Notes under the pieces: generated by a model
Databases searched by the model: none
Told to the model about the DNA's origin: nothing
The model's input: only the letters and a program-made list of their open reading frames with translations
Part shown: piece by piece, positions 17,666-26,429 of the stretch
Position numbering within the stretch: the first letter of the stretch is position 1
Layout of the letters: each line of letters begins with the position of its first letter
DNA from: Pseudolabrys sp.
GTDB lineage: Bacteria > Pseudomonadota > Alphaproteobacteria > Rhizobiales > Xanthobacteraceae
Assembly (NCBI GenBank): GCA_022841665.1
Contig: JALHRB010000008.1
Location: 44,027-108,026, forward strand
DNA: 64,000 bases
Direction: 5' to 3'
Program-made: the position numbers and the translations under genes

Positions 17666-18025
17666 ATGACCAGACACTTGGCCAGGTTTGTGCTGGTACT
17701 CGTTGCGGCCGGGCTCGCCGGCCCCGCCTTCGCCGACGCCATCGATGGCAACTGGTGCCATCAGGACGGCCGCCGCTTTGCTATCCGCGGGCCTCAGATC
17801 GTCACCCCCGGCGGCAAGCAGATGGAGGGCAACTACGGCCGCCACGATTTCTCCTACACCGCACCCACGCCGGAGCGGGGCGCGGGCGGCGTCATTGTGA
17901 TGCTTCTGCTGAATGAAAACACGGTGCGGCTGCGCTATGGCGAGGCCGCGGACAGTACTGCGGAGACTTGGATGCGCTGCGCGCCCTCGATCAGCGCAGT
18001 CAGCGGGGGTCGGCGACCGTCTTGA
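17666..18025 (+). CDS. Small exported protein of unknown function
   Basis: The 119-residue protein has a signal peptide (MTRHLARFVLVLVAAGLAGPAFADA) and a mature part starting IDGNWCHQDGRRFAI, with a second Cys in MRCAPS near the end. The two cysteines could form a disulfide. AGGAGG stands upstream of the ATG. I do not recognise a named domain; proteins with this DGNWC start occur as hypotheticals in related genera. Its 3' end overlaps the convergent rlpA-like gene by 26 bases. Confidence 0.75.
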   Translation: MTRHLARFVLVLVAAGLAGPAFADAIDGNWCHQDGRRFAIRGPQIVTPGGKQMEGNYGRHDFSYTAPTPERGAGGVIVMLLLNENTVRLRYGEAADSTAETWMRCAPSISAVSGGRRPS

Positions 18026-18401
18026 CCCCGGCGCCAGCCTGGATCTCGGCCGTCACCTTGAGCAGGCCCCGGTCGATCATGCGCAACTGCCTGGCGGCGG
18101 CGAGTGAAAGGTCGAGCACTCGCCCTTTTGTGAACGGACCGCGGTCATTGACGACCACCTCTACGTGGCGGCCGCTGCGGGCATCGACAACGCGCAGGCG
18201 GGTGCCGAACGGCAATGTACGGTGGGCTGCGGTGAATTTCTCGGGGTCGTAAGCGGTGCCCGAGGCGGTACGGCCTTTATAGTCTTTGCTGTAGTAGGCG
18301 GTGACGCCGGTAAATTGCTGCGGCGCCTGCGCGAGGGCGCTGGCGCTCCCGCCAGCTCCGGCGAGAATTGACAAAAGTGCGATCCGCATTCTCCGGGTCA
18401 T
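18000..18401 (-). CDS. rlpA: RlpA-like double-psi beta-barrel protein
   Basis: The ATG at 18401 is preceded by GGAGGGG; an upstream in-frame extension has no signal character. The 133-residue protein has a signal peptide (RMRIALLSILAGAGGSASALA) and one double-psi beta-barrel domain with GVTAYYSKDYKGRTASGTAYDP and VNDRGPFTKGRVLDLS. No SPOR domain is present, unlike E. coli RlpA. Family members are septal or cell-wall lytic transglycosylases acting on peptidoglycan without stem peptides. It lacks an obvious lipobox. Confidence 0.85.
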   Translation of the reverse strand: MTRRMRIALLSILAGAGGSASALAQAPQQFTGVTAYYSKDYKGRTASGTAYDPEKFTAAHRTLPFGTRLRVVDARSGRHVEVVVNDRGPFTKGRVLDLSLAAARQLRMIDRGLLKVTAEIQAGAGVKTVADPR

Positions 18402-18570
18402 GACCCCTCCGCCGTCGATTGCACGCAGCGGCAGACTTATGAACAGTCTGTGGTTCGAGTGAGGCAAACAGGACGGGCGCAAGCAACGTCTATGTGACGA
18501 GGTCCGTGATCATGCTTGCATCTCACGCTAACCGTCGCGAGGAACAAAGGTTCCAGGGAGCAGTCGGTCG

Positions 18571-19062
18571 TCAGGCTTTGGTGGTTTTCTTGGCGCCCGC
18601 TGCCTTGTGGGCGGCAGCGCGCGTGGTTTTTTTGGGCTGCGTGCGCCGGCTTTCGAGGTGGGAAAGGGTCTGTTCCGCGCGTGTCCGGCATTGGTTGTGC
18701 AATTCTTCCAATTCCTCGTCTGTGAGATCCTCGATGGAGGCGAACTTGTTTTCGGCGCCCTTCATGGCCAGCACCAGTTCGGAAAGCTTGAGCTGAACAG
18801 TGAGGATGTCGCGGTTCTGCGTGTTCTGGATCAGGAACACCATCAGGAAGGTGACGATGGTGGTGCCGGTGTTGATGACGAGCTGCCACGTGTCGCTGTA
18901 ATCGAACATCGGCCCGGTCACGATCCAGATGACCACCACGGCCATGGCGAGCAGAAAAGCGACCGGGTGGCCTGTCCAACTCGCCACCGCCTGCGCGAAC
19001 CGCGAGAAGCCCATCCCCAACGAGTTGCCGTTCTTAACGCCGTTCTTGGTCGCGTGCTTCAT
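18571..19062 (-). CDS. Low-affinity iron permease-family membrane protein
   Basis: The start ATG at 19062 has a G-rich ribosome site seven bases upstream. The 163-residue protein has two membrane segments (about 37-55 and 63-82), the family motifs HPVAFLLAMAVVVIWIVTGP and TFLMVFLIQNTQNRD, then a helical region and a lysine/alanine-rich tail (KKTTRAAAHKAAGAKK). The family name comes from yeast Fet4, but bacterial members are short and transport is not well shown. An EcfG-type promoter lies 42 bases upstream, so stress induction is expected. Confidence 0.83.
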   Translation of the reverse strand: MKHATKNGVKNGNSLGMGFSRFAQAVASWTGHPVAFLLAMAVVVIWIVTGPMFDYSDTWQLVINTGTTIVTFLMVFLIQNTQNRDILTVQLKLSELVLAMKGAENKFASIEDLTDEELEELHNQCRTRAEQTLSHLESRRTQPKKTTRAAAHKAAGAKKTTKA

Positions 19063-19103
19063 GGCCAATCCCCCGGGGCGGCGGGGCCGCGCCTACCGCC
19101 TTC

Positions 19104-19128
19104 AACGCATTGTCTTTTGCCGAGTTCC
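19104..19128 (-). promoter_or_regulatory. Predicted EcfG promoter for the iron-permease-like gene
   Basis: Read on the minus strand, GGAAC (19128-19124), 16 bases, then CGTT (19107-19104). This is a full match to the general-stress promoter GGAAC-N16/17-CGTT. The -10 element lies 42 bases before the ATG at 19062. Confidence 0.75.
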
Positions 19129-19163
19129 CTTGTTAAGGCGCGCCCCCCACCACGGGCTTTCAC

Positions 19164-21824
19164 TCATTTGAGTTTCGGCAGCTCCTGGCGCACCCGGCCG
19201 ATACCGGCCCAGGGGTCCTTGCGCTGACGGCTGAGCCGCTGCATCAAATTCTTCACCGTGTATTGGCTGGCGCTCTTGAGCGAGGCGAGCTCCGACCAGT
19301 CGATCGGCGCCGAAACCGGTGCGCCAGCGCGCGCGCGGGTGGAGTAGGGCGCGACCGCGGTCGCTTCCCGGCTGTTGCGGAGATAGTCGACGAAGATGCG
19401 GCCTTTGCGTTTGGCCTTGGTCGCCGTCGAGATGTAGCGGTCCGGTTCGTCCGCCTCCATCGCGCGCGCAACGGTATGGGCGAATTCCTTCGCTTGATCC
19501 CACGGCGTCGGAGCGATCGGCAGAACCACGTGCAGGCCTTTGCCGCCCGAGGTCTTCAGGAAGGTCCTGAGCTTGATCTGCGCCAGGCGGTCGCGCACAT
19601 CGCGCGCGGCGGCCACGATGTCCTTCCAGCCGGTGCCGGGCCCCGGGTCGAGGTCGAACACCAGCCGGTCGGCCTTGTCGAGGTGATCGACGGTCGAGCC
19701 ACGGACGTGGATTTCCAGGACGCCCGCCTGCACCAGCGACATCAACCCGTCGAGTTCGTCGAGCGAAATGATCTTGTCGCCTTTCTCCGGCACCAGATGC
19801 AGGTGCGCGGAGACGAGCCCGGCGGCGGCGTGTTTCTGGAAGAAACATTGCCCCTCGGCACCTTCCGGGCAGCGCAGCAGCGCAATCGGCCGTCCCGCCA
19901 GATGCGGCTTCATCCATTTCCAGACTTTTGTGTAGTAGTCGGCGAGGTCGCGCTTGGTGACATTGGCGTCTTGCCAGTAGACGCGTTCGGGATGGGTGAG
20001 CTTCACCACGCCGGCCATCTCGTCTTTGTTCGAGGCCGCGCTGCGCGATCTCACCGGCGCGCTGCGCCTGGTCGCGGCACTCGTGCGGGCAGCGAGAGCC
20101 TTCGTCTCACGCACCACGTCCTTGGCCACCTTGTCCTCACGTACGCCCTGGAAAGAAGCTTGCCGCACGCGGTCGCCATGCGTCCAGCCGCGGAAATCCA
20201 CTTCGACGACCATTTTCGGATCGACCCAAACCGGCCCGCGCGCGCCGCGCTCCTCCACCGGCACCGGCTGCAGCGGTGGTTTCTTGACTTCCAATGCCTT
20301 CAGCTTGCGGAACAGCTCGCGCGCGACCTCATGCGAAAAGCCGGTGCCGGTGCGTCCGGCATAGCGCAGGGTGCCGTTATCGTTGACGCCGAGCACCAGC
20401 GCGCCGATCGCGCGCGCATCGGCCGTCGACGGCTTGAAGCCCGCCACCACGAACTCCTGCCGGTCGGAGCATTTCGTTTTGACCCAGTCGCCCACGCGGC
20501 CGGAATGGTAAGGCGCATCGGCGCGCTTGGAGATGATCCCCTCGAGCCCGAGCGAGCATGCCTGCTTGAGCAGCGCCGGGCCCGTTCCGTCGATCGACTC
20601 GCTCAGGCGCAGCACGCCGCGCTTCGGCGCGCGCGCCAAGAGCTTGGCCAGCGCCTCCTTGCGCGCCGCGAGCGGCAGCGGCGTGAGGTCGGCGCCGTCC
20701 AGATGCATCAGGTCGAAGACGTAGAACACCATGCGCTCCTGCGGGCCTTCCTTCAGCGTCTGTTGCAGCAGGGAGAAGCTGGAGACGCCGTCTTCGCCTT
20801 CGACCACCACCTCGCCATCGACCAAAGCGCTCTTGGCCGGCAATTTGGCGACAGCCGCGGCTACGCCGGGAAATTTGGCGGTCCAGTCGAGCCCGCGCCG
20901 CGTCAGGAGCTTGACCTTGCCGCGCTCGAGCCGGGCTTGCAGGCGATAGCCGTCGAACTTGATCTCGTGCAGCCAGTTTTCGCTCGACGGCGCTTTGTCG
21001 GACAGACTTGCGAGGCAGGGCGGCACGAAAGCGGGCAGGGCGCTGCGCGGTGTCCGCACGGAGACGGGGTCGCTGCTCTTGTCTTCGACCTTGGCGCTTT
21101 TGCGCGACGATCTAATGGAGGCGGCGCGCACGCGCGTCGTCTTTTTCTTTCGGGCCGCGGCTTTTTTCGCTGGCCTCTTCGCGGCCTTTCGCCTTTTAGG
21201 CGCTGCCTTTTCGGTGTTCTCGGCGACGCTCTTGTTGCTGTGCCAAACCTTGCGTGAGCGGCTGGCGATCTCCTCCATGCTGCGTCCGCTCACTACCGAC
21301 AGCGGCTGCTCCTCCAGGATATCTTTGTCGCGCGCGGAGCGTTCGGCATCGTCATGCTGCTTGATCAGCAGCCAGTTGTCGCGCTTCTCGCCCGGCCGCC
21401 GATGCATGCGCACCAGGTGCCAGCCGCCGTGCAGCTTCTTGCCGTCGAGCGTGAACGACAGGTGCCCCTTCGCAAGACCTTTGTGCGGGTCGATCTCAGG
21501 CGTCCAGGTGCCGCGGTCCCAGACCATCACAGTCCCGCCGCCGTATTCGCCTTCCGGAATCGTGCCTTCGAACGTGTTGTATTCGACCGGGTGGTCTTCG
21601 ACCTGCACCGCCAGGCGTTTCTCGCCTGGCACGAGGCTCGGGCCGCGCGTCACCGCCCAGCTTTTCATCACGCCGTCGAGCTCCAGCCGCAGATCGTAAT
21701 GCAGCCGCGTCGCGTCGTGCTTCTGGATGACGAAGGCGTGCCCGCGCTTCTTCGCGACCTTGCCTTTCGGCTCGGCGGTGACGCCGAAGCGGCGCTTGGC
21801 GTGATAGGTCTTCAGTCCGGCCAT
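19164..21824 (-). CDS. ligD: Multifunctional NHEJ DNA ligase LigD
   Basis: Counted from MAGLKTYHAKRRF at 21824, the protein has 886 residues. Alternative starts at 21839 and 21851 add only a few residues. Domain order is phosphoesterase (about 1-190, with KHDATRLHYDLRLELDG), a lysine/arginine-rich linker (205-245), ATP-dependent ligase (about 265-560, adenylated lysine K289 in HEIKFDGYRLQ), and a primase-like polymerase (about 600-886, with catalytic aspartates in LVFDLDPGPGTG). It repairs double-strand breaks with Ku, but no ku gene is in the window. A full EcfG promoter lies 47 bases upstream, matching the stress control known for one LigD of Sinorhizobium. Confidence 0.93.
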   Translation of the reverse strand: MAGLKTYHAKRRFGVTAEPKGKVAKKRGHAFVIQKHDATRLHYDLRLELDGVMKSWAVTRGPSLVPGEKRLAVQVEDHPVEYNTFEGTIPEGEYGGGTVMVWDRGTWTPEIDPHKGLAKGHLSFTLDGKKLHGGWHLVRMHRRPGEKRDNWLLIKQHDDAERSARDKDILEEQPLSVVSGRSMEEIASRSRKVWHSNKSVAENTEKAAPKRRKAAKRPAKKAAARKKKTTRVRAASIRSSRKSAKVEDKSSDPVSVRTPRSALPAFVPPCLASLSDKAPSSENWLHEIKFDGYRLQARLERGKVKLLTRRGLDWTAKFPGVAAAVAKLPAKSALVDGEVVVEGEDGVSSFSLLQQTLKEGPQERMVFYVFDLMHLDGADLTPLPLAARKEALAKLLARAPKRGVLRLSESIDGTGPALLKQACSLGLEGIISKRADAPYHSGRVGDWVKTKCSDRQEFVVAGFKPSTADARAIGALVLGVNDNGTLRYAGRTGTGFSHEVARELFRKLKALEVKKPPLQPVPVEERGARGPVWVDPKMVVEVDFRGWTHGDRVRQASFQGVREDKVAKDVVRETKALAARTSAATRRSAPVRSRSAASNKDEMAGVVKLTHPERVYWQDANVTKRDLADYYTKVWKWMKPHLAGRPIALLRCPEGAEGQCFFQKHAAAGLVSAHLHLVPEKGDKIISLDELDGLMSLVQAGVLEIHVRGSTVDHLDKADRLVFDLDPGPGTGWKDIVAAARDVRDRLAQIKLRTFLKTSGGKGLHVVLPIAPTPWDQAKEFAHTVARAMEADEPDRYISTATKAKRKGRIFVDYLRNSREATAVAPYSTRARAGAPVSAPIDWSELASLKSASQYTVKNLMQRLSRQRKDPWAGIGRVRQELPKLK

Positions 21825-21870
21825 CGAGCTTGCCCGCATTGCGCCGGGCATGATCGACCCGCGCGGATGA

Positions 21871-21895
21871 AACGCCAAGCCGTGGCGCCTGTTCC
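21871..21895 (-). promoter_or_regulatory. Predicted EcfG promoter for ligD
   Basis: On the minus strand, GGAAC (21895-21891), 16 bases, CGTT (21874-21871). Transcription would begin near 21864, compatible with starts at 21851, 21839 or 21824. It excludes the longer open frame that extends further upstream. Confidence 0.75.
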
Positions 21896-21975
21896 GGCAC
21901 CGAATTCGCCCTGAAGAGGCCCAAACCGCGAATTTGCGGCAATTCCGTCGATTCTCGGGGATTGCCTGGCCGGTC

Positions 21976-22001
21976 GGAACTTTGGGCCGGGAACCGGCGT
22001 T
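21976..22001 (+). promoter_or_regulatory. Predicted EcfG promoter for the DUF1328 gene
   Basis: GGAAC (21976-21980), 17 bases, CGTT (21998-22001), 39 bases before the ATG at 22041. Together with the ligD promoter it makes a divergent stress-promoter pair in about 130 bases. Confidence 0.72.
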
Positions 22002-22040
22002 GCCCCGCCATGCAATGACATCGCAAGCGGAGGAGTTCTC

Positions 22041-22220
22041 ATGTTGGGTTGGGCCGTTACCTTTCTCATCGTTGCCCTGATCGCCGCCGTGCTCGGCTTT
22101 GGCGGCATCGCGGGTGTCGCCATGGAGGCGGCGAAGATCGTGTTCTTCGTGGCCATCGTCCTGTTCGCTATCTCGGCCATTTTCGGTCTTGTGCGCGGAC
22201 GCCGGCCGACCGTTCCGTAA
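22041..22220 (+). CDS. Small DUF1328 membrane protein
   Basis: This short gene of 59 residues starts [20 protein letters not shown]. It has two hydrophobic segments separated by [12 protein letters not shown] and a basic tail VRGRRPTVP. This is the layout of DUF1328/YtjA-family proteins, which are small inner-membrane proteins of unknown role, often stress-induced. The start is secure because AGGAG lies five bases upstream. The predicted EcfG promoter just upstream places it in the general stress regulon, divergent from ligD. Confidence 0.88.
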   Translation: MLGWAVTFLIVALIAAVLGFGGIAGVAMEAAKIVFFVAIVLFAISAIFGLVRGRRPTVP

Positions 22221-22382
22221 CCAGCCGCCTTCCCGCTTCGCTCCAATCGGCGGACGGCCCCGTGCCTTGCGCGCGGGGCCGCAGGCTGTGCTTTCGCCGC
22301 GGGAACCGAGGCGGCAGTTGTCACTTGTCACATGTCGGGACCGCAGAGAAACCACGCAGTCATGTCATTCGGAAAACGGGCA

Positions 22383-23906
22383 ATGGATCGCCGACGATTT
22401 ATCGCCGGTTCGGCCGCGGCATTCTCCGTATTGGGAAGCCTCAGGGCAAAGCCGGCCGCCGCGCAGCAGAAGCAGCCCGCCGACCAGCCATTCGATGCGC
22501 ATGGCGTGCGGCGGCTGGCGCAGGAGCTCGCGCAGAAGCCTTACAAGGCGCAGGACACGAGCCTGCCGGACGGCTTCAAGGATCTCAGCTACGACGATTA
22601 CCGCGCCGTCCGGTTCAAGCCGGAGCGCGCGCTCTGGCGCGGCGAGAACGTGCCGTTCCAGGTCCAGTTCTTCCACCGCGGCTTCATCTTCAAGGATCGC
22701 ATTGATGTCTTTGAAGTCAGCGGCGGCCGCGCGCGGCCCGTCGCCTATTCCCCCGACCTGTTCGATTTAGGCAAGACAAAGCCCCCGGGCGACGCCGGCA
22801 AGGCGGGCTTTGCCGGCTTCCGCCTGCACGCGGCGCTCAACCGCAACGACTACTTCGACGAAGTCGGCGCCTTTCTCGGCGCCAGCTATTTCCGGGCGGT
22901 GGCCAAGGGCCAGGTCTACGGTCTGTCCGCGCGCGGGCTGTCCATCCGCACCGCCGACGCGAAAGGCGAGGAGTTTCCGGCCTTCCGCACCTTTTGGATC
23001 GAGAAGCCCGCCCCGCACACCAATTCGATCGTGGTGCACGCGCTGCTCGATAGCCCGAGCGCCGCGGCGGCGTTCCGTTTCACCATCCGCCCCGGCGCCA
23101 CCACGGTCTACGACACCGAGATGGCGCTTTATCCGCGCACCGATTTGGCGGAGGCCGGCATCGGCTCCGGCACAAGTATGTTCTTCTTCGACGCCAACGA
23201 CCGTGTCGGCGTCGACGACTTCCGTCCCGCCGTGCACGATTCCGACGGCCTTGCCATCCGCAATGGCCGCGGCGAGGCGATATGGCGGCCGCTATCCAAC
23301 CCGCGCGACCTGCAGGTCAGCTATTTCGCCGACACCAACCCGCGCGGCTTCGGCCTGATGCAGCGCGAGCGCGATTTCTTCGCCTACAACGACCTCGAAT
23401 CGCATTTCGAAAAGCGCCCGAGTCTCTGGGTGGAGCCGATCGGCGACTGGGGCGAGGGCTCCGTGCAACTCGTGGAGATCCCGACCAAGGAGGAGATCCA
23501 CGACAACATCATCTCGTTCTGGCGTCCGAAGGAGCCGCTGAAGGCGAAGAGCGAGCATATCTTTACCTACCGTATGCACTGGGGCCAGGGCAGCGATTAT
23601 CCGGGCAAGCTGGCGCAATTTGCCAAGACGCGCATCGGCGCGGCCCCCGATAACCGTCGGCGTTTCGTACTCGAGGCGGTGGGCGCGCCGTTTAACGGCG
23701 CCGATTCGGGGGCGTTCAAAGCGACGGTGAGCGCCGACAAAGGCGAGATCAAGAACCTCGTCCTGCAGCCCAACCCCCTCACGCGCGGCATGCGCCTGAG
23801 CTTTGAGCTCGACGCTAAGAAAGAGCCCGTGGTCGAGTTGCGGGCGCAGATCATGCAGCAGGAAGAGCCGGTCTCCGAAGTCTGGATCTACCGATGGACG
23901 GCCTGA
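22383..23906 (+). CDS. opgG: Periplasmic glucan biosynthesis protein OpgG/OpgD
   Basis: From the ATG at 22383 (GGA nine bases upstream; 22362 is possible) the protein has 507 residues. It begins with a Tat signal, DRRRFIAGSAAAFSVLG, then MdoG-family sequence including YDDYRAVRFKPERALW, GFAGFRLHAALNR and NPRGFGLMQRERDF. It helps build osmoregulated periplasmic glucans from glucose chains delivered by OpgH. The Tat signal resembles OpgD, while the position directly before opgH is typical of OpgG. The downstream gene overlaps by 13 bases, so the two are an operon. Confidence 0.9.
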   Translation: MDRRRFIAGSAAAFSVLGSLRAKPAAAQQKQPADQPFDAHGVRRLAQELAQKPYKAQDTSLPDGFKDLSYDDYRAVRFKPERALWRGENVPFQVQFFHRGFIFKDRIDVFEVSGGRARPVAYSPDLFDLGKTKPPGDAGKAGFAGFRLHAALNRNDYFDEVGAFLGASYFRAVAKGQVYGLSARGLSIRTADAKGEEFPAFRTFWIEKPAPHTNSIVVHALLDSPSAAAAFRFTIRPGATTVYDTEMALYPRTDLAEAGIGSGTSMFFFDANDRVGVDDFRPAVHDSDGLAIRNGRGEAIWRPLSNPRDLQVSYFADTNPRGFGLMQRERDFFAYNDLESHFEKRPSLWVEPIGDWGEGSVQLVEIPTKEEIHDNIISFWRPKEPLKAKSEHIFTYRMHWGQGSDYPGKLAQFAKTRIGAAPDNRRRFVLEAVGAPFNGADSGAFKATVSADKGEIKNLVLQPNPLTRGMRLSFELDAKKEPVVELRAQIMQQEEPVSEVWIYRWTA

Positions 23907-26080
23907 GAGAGCGGAGGCGGGACGGCATCCACCGCAGCGACAATTTCGACTCGCTGCCGCCCGAAAGCCCGCTGGCGATGCCGCAACAGTCGCTGTGGGA
24001 GCCGCGTGGCCGACCCGGCAAGCCGGACACCAGCCCGCGCCTGATGCCGCTGCGGCGGCTGTTCGTGTTCGGCGCGACGCTCGCCATGACCGCGGCCGCG
24101 GCTTACGAGATGTACCAAGTGCTGCAAGTCGCCGGCCTGACCGTGCCGGAAGCGGTCGTGCTCGGCCTGTTCGTCGCGCTGTTCGCCTGGATCGCGCTGT
24201 CCTTCGTCAGCACGCTGATCGGATTCGCGTTGGCTTTGTTTGGACGGCGGCCGCACCTCGGAATCGATCCGTCAACCCCGCTGCCGAAGCTCATGACGCG
24301 CACCGCGCTGCTGCTGCCCACCTATAACGAGGATGCGGACCGGGTGATGGCGCGCCTGCAGGCGATCTGCGAGTCCGTTGCCGCCACCGGGCGTCTCGCC
24401 CATTTCGACTTTTTTATTCTCAGCGACACCACCGACCCGGCCATCTGGATCGCGGAGGAGGTGGCCTATCTGCGCCTGCGCGGCAACGCTTGCCCGGGGC
24501 GCCTGTTCTACCGCCACCGTGCACACAATATCGCGCGCAAAGCCGGCAACGTCGCCGAATGGGTCACCCGTTTCGGCGGCGCCTATGACCACATGCTCGT
24601 GCTAGACGCCGACAGCCTGATGGACGGCGACATCATCGTACGGCTCGCCGCAGCACTCGAGGCAAACCCGCGCGTCGGTCTGATCCAGACGCTGCCAATC
24701 CTGATCAACGGCAACACGCTGTTCGCGCGCATTCAGCAGTTCGCCGGCCGCGTTTACGGTCCGCTGATCGCGCGCGGCATCGCCTGGTGGCACGGAGCGG
24801 AGAGCAATTACTGGGGCCACAACGCCATCATTCGGGTCGAGGCCTTCGCCTCGCAGGCGGGCTTGCCGCTGCTCAAGGGCGGCAAGCCGTTCGGCGGCCA
24901 CATCCTCAGCCACGACTTTGTCGAGGCCGCGCTCATGCGCCGCGCCGGCTGGGGTATTCACATGGTGCCGCTGCTGCATGGATCTTATGAGGAATGCCCG
25001 CCGACTATCACCGACTATGCCATGCGCGACCGACGCTGGTGCCAGGGCAACCTCCAGCACATGGGCGTGCTGCCGGCGCGTGGATTGCACTGGGTCTCGC
25101 GCCTGCATCTCCTGACCGGCATCGGCTCCTACGTCACCGCGCCGTTGTGGCTGTTGTTCCTGCTGGTCGGCATTTTGATTTCGTTGCAGGCCCAGTTCAT
25201 CCGGCCCGAATATTTCCCGCCCGGCGCGACCTTGTTCCCGCAATGGCCGGCGCAGGATCCCGTGCGCGCGGCCTATGTCTTCGCCGGCACCATGGCGCTG
25301 CTGGTTGCGCCCAAGCTGCTCGGCTATCTCGCAATGCTGCCGCGCCGCGCCGAGCGCCGCGGCATCGGCGGCACGTTGCGCGGCTTTTTCAGCGTGATCC
25401 TGGAAATTCTTGTCTCCGCTTTGATCGCGCCAGTGATGATGCTGATGCAGGTACGCTCGGTGGTCGAGATATTGATGGGCCGCGACGCCGGTTGGAACGC
25501 GCAGCGGCGCGACCACGGTTCGCTCACCCGCGCCGACTCCATCCGCCAATATTCATCCCCGACCATGCTCGGGCTTTTACTCGCGGCCGGCGCCTATGCC
25601 GTGTCGACCCCGCTGCTGCTGTGGATGTCGCCGGTGGTCGTCGGTCTTATTCTGGCGATACCGGTTGCCTCGTTCACGGCACAGTCGCGCGTGGGCCGCA
25701 TGCTGCGCAGGCTCGGCCTGCTGCTGACGCCCGAGGAGTGCGGCGAGCCACCCGTGCTCACGCGCGCTAACGAGATTGCCGCGGCAAACGGCCTGCCGGC
25801 GACGGGCGATCCCTTCACGCTGCTGGCACGCGACCTGACCCTCTACGAGGCGCATCTGCGCATGCTGGGCGAGGCGCCGGTCCGCCGTAAGGGCGAGGTC
25901 GACATCCACCGCCTGGCGGCGATCGCCAAGATCGACGATGCCGACACGCGCGCGGAGGCGATCGCCATGCTCGGCCGTAAGGAAATCTTCGCGGTGCTCG
26001 GCAGCCGCGAGGCGCTGCAGAAGCTGCTGGCCAAGCCTGCCGCCATCGGGGGCGAAGGTCCCGCGCGCCGGCACGCTTAA
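23894..26080 (+). CDS. opgH: Membrane glucosyltransferase OpgH
   Basis: The 728-residue protein has two N-terminal membrane segments (about 56-75 and 90-115) and a GT2 glycosyltransferase domain. The domain shows RTALLLPTYNEDADRV, the aspartate motif VLDADSLMDGD, FVEAALMRRAGWG and the RRWCQGNLQHM acceptor motif. Further membrane segments follow (about 405-580). It polymerises UDP-glucose into beta-linked glucan and passes it to the periplasm for OpgG. The start overlaps the opgG 3' end. The pair replaces or complements cyclic beta-glucan synthesis (ndvAB) known in other rhizobia; ndv genes are not seen here. Confidence 0.93.
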   Translation: MDGLRERRRDGIHRSDNFDSLPPESPLAMPQQSLWEPRGRPGKPDTSPRLMPLRRLFVFGATLAMTAAAAYEMYQVLQVAGLTVPEAVVLGLFVALFAWIALSFVSTLIGFALALFGRRPHLGIDPSTPLPKLMTRTALLLPTYNEDADRVMARLQAICESVAATGRLAHFDFFILSDTTDPAIWIAEEVAYLRLRGNACPGRLFYRHRAHNIARKAGNVAEWVTRFGGAYDHMLVLDADSLMDGDIIVRLAAALEANPRVGLIQTLPILINGNTLFARIQQFAGRVYGPLIARGIAWWHGAESNYWGHNAIIRVEAFASQAGLPLLKGGKPFGGHILSHDFVEAALMRRAGWGIHMVPLLHGSYEECPPTITDYAMRDRRWCQGNLQHMGVLPARGLHWVSRLHLLTGIGSYVTAPLWLLFLLVGILISLQAQFIRPEYFPPGATLFPQWPAQDPVRAAYVFAGTMALLVAPKLLGYLAMLPRRAERRGIGGTLRGFFSVILEILVSALIAPVMMLMQVRSVVEILMGRDAGWNAQRRDHGSLTRADSIRQYSSPTMLGLLLAAGAYAVSTPLLLWMSPVVVGLILAIPVASFTAQSRVGRMLRRLGLLLTPEECGEPPVLTRANEIAAANGLPATGDPFTLLARDLTLYEAHLRMLGEAPVRRKGEVDIHRLAAIAKIDDADTRAEAIAMLGRKEIFAVLGSREALQKLLAKPAAIGGEGPARRHA

Positions 26081-26198
26081 GCACGGCCGCGCGCGACGCG
26101 TCGTTCAAATTCATTCGATAGAATGTGTCGAACCAAATTCTCTAGGTAGTTCTCCCGAGTTGATGACCGGTATGACGGTAGCGTGTGGTACGCGCCGC

Positions 26199-26360
26199 AT
26201 GTCCGACGCGTTCGCTTTATGCCCGAAATGCAAGCAGCCGATGCGGCTCGTCCGCGTGGTGCCGGCGCTCGCCGGCCATCCGGAGCTGCAAAGCTTCAAG
26301 TGCCGCGCCTGCGGCGAGGTGACGACCCGGCCGGTCGAGGACGTCGAGCGGCCGCGCTGA
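26199..26360 (+). CDS. Small zinc-ribbon-like protein
   Basis: The reading frame from ATG 26199 gives 53 residues with two CxxC pairs, CPKCKQPMRL and FKCRACGEVTTRP, spaced like a zinc ribbon. An upstream in-frame ATG at 26163 would add twelve residues; neither start has a strong ribosome site. No catalytic domain is present, so it is either a small DNA/RNA-binding protein or a protein-interaction module. It lies between opgH and the convergent ecfG gene. Function unknown. Confidence 0.6.
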   Translation: MSDAFALCPKCKQPMRLVRVVPALAGHPELQSFKCRACGEVTTRPVEDVERPR

Positions 26361-26429
26361 ACGGGTTCGCAAGTCCGGCTCTGGCGCGCTGGCTGGTCGA
26401 AATCGAATAAAGGGAAGGCGGAAGGCGCG

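Noticed and set aside
18530..18554. A GGAAC-N16-GGTT match on the minus strand upstream of the RlpA-like gene
   Set aside because: It has the same one-base variation as the nepR promoter but lies about 130 bases from the start codon, and one such match is expected by chance in sequence of this size.
19263..21257. A 664-codon open frame on the plus strand
   Set aside because: Antisense to ligD, with composition typical of a mirror frame and no motif or ribosome site.
21825..22355. An N-terminal extension of LigD of about 177 residues
   Set aside because: The extension shows no ligase similarity, overlaps the DUF1328 gene, and is upstream of the predicted ligD promoter.
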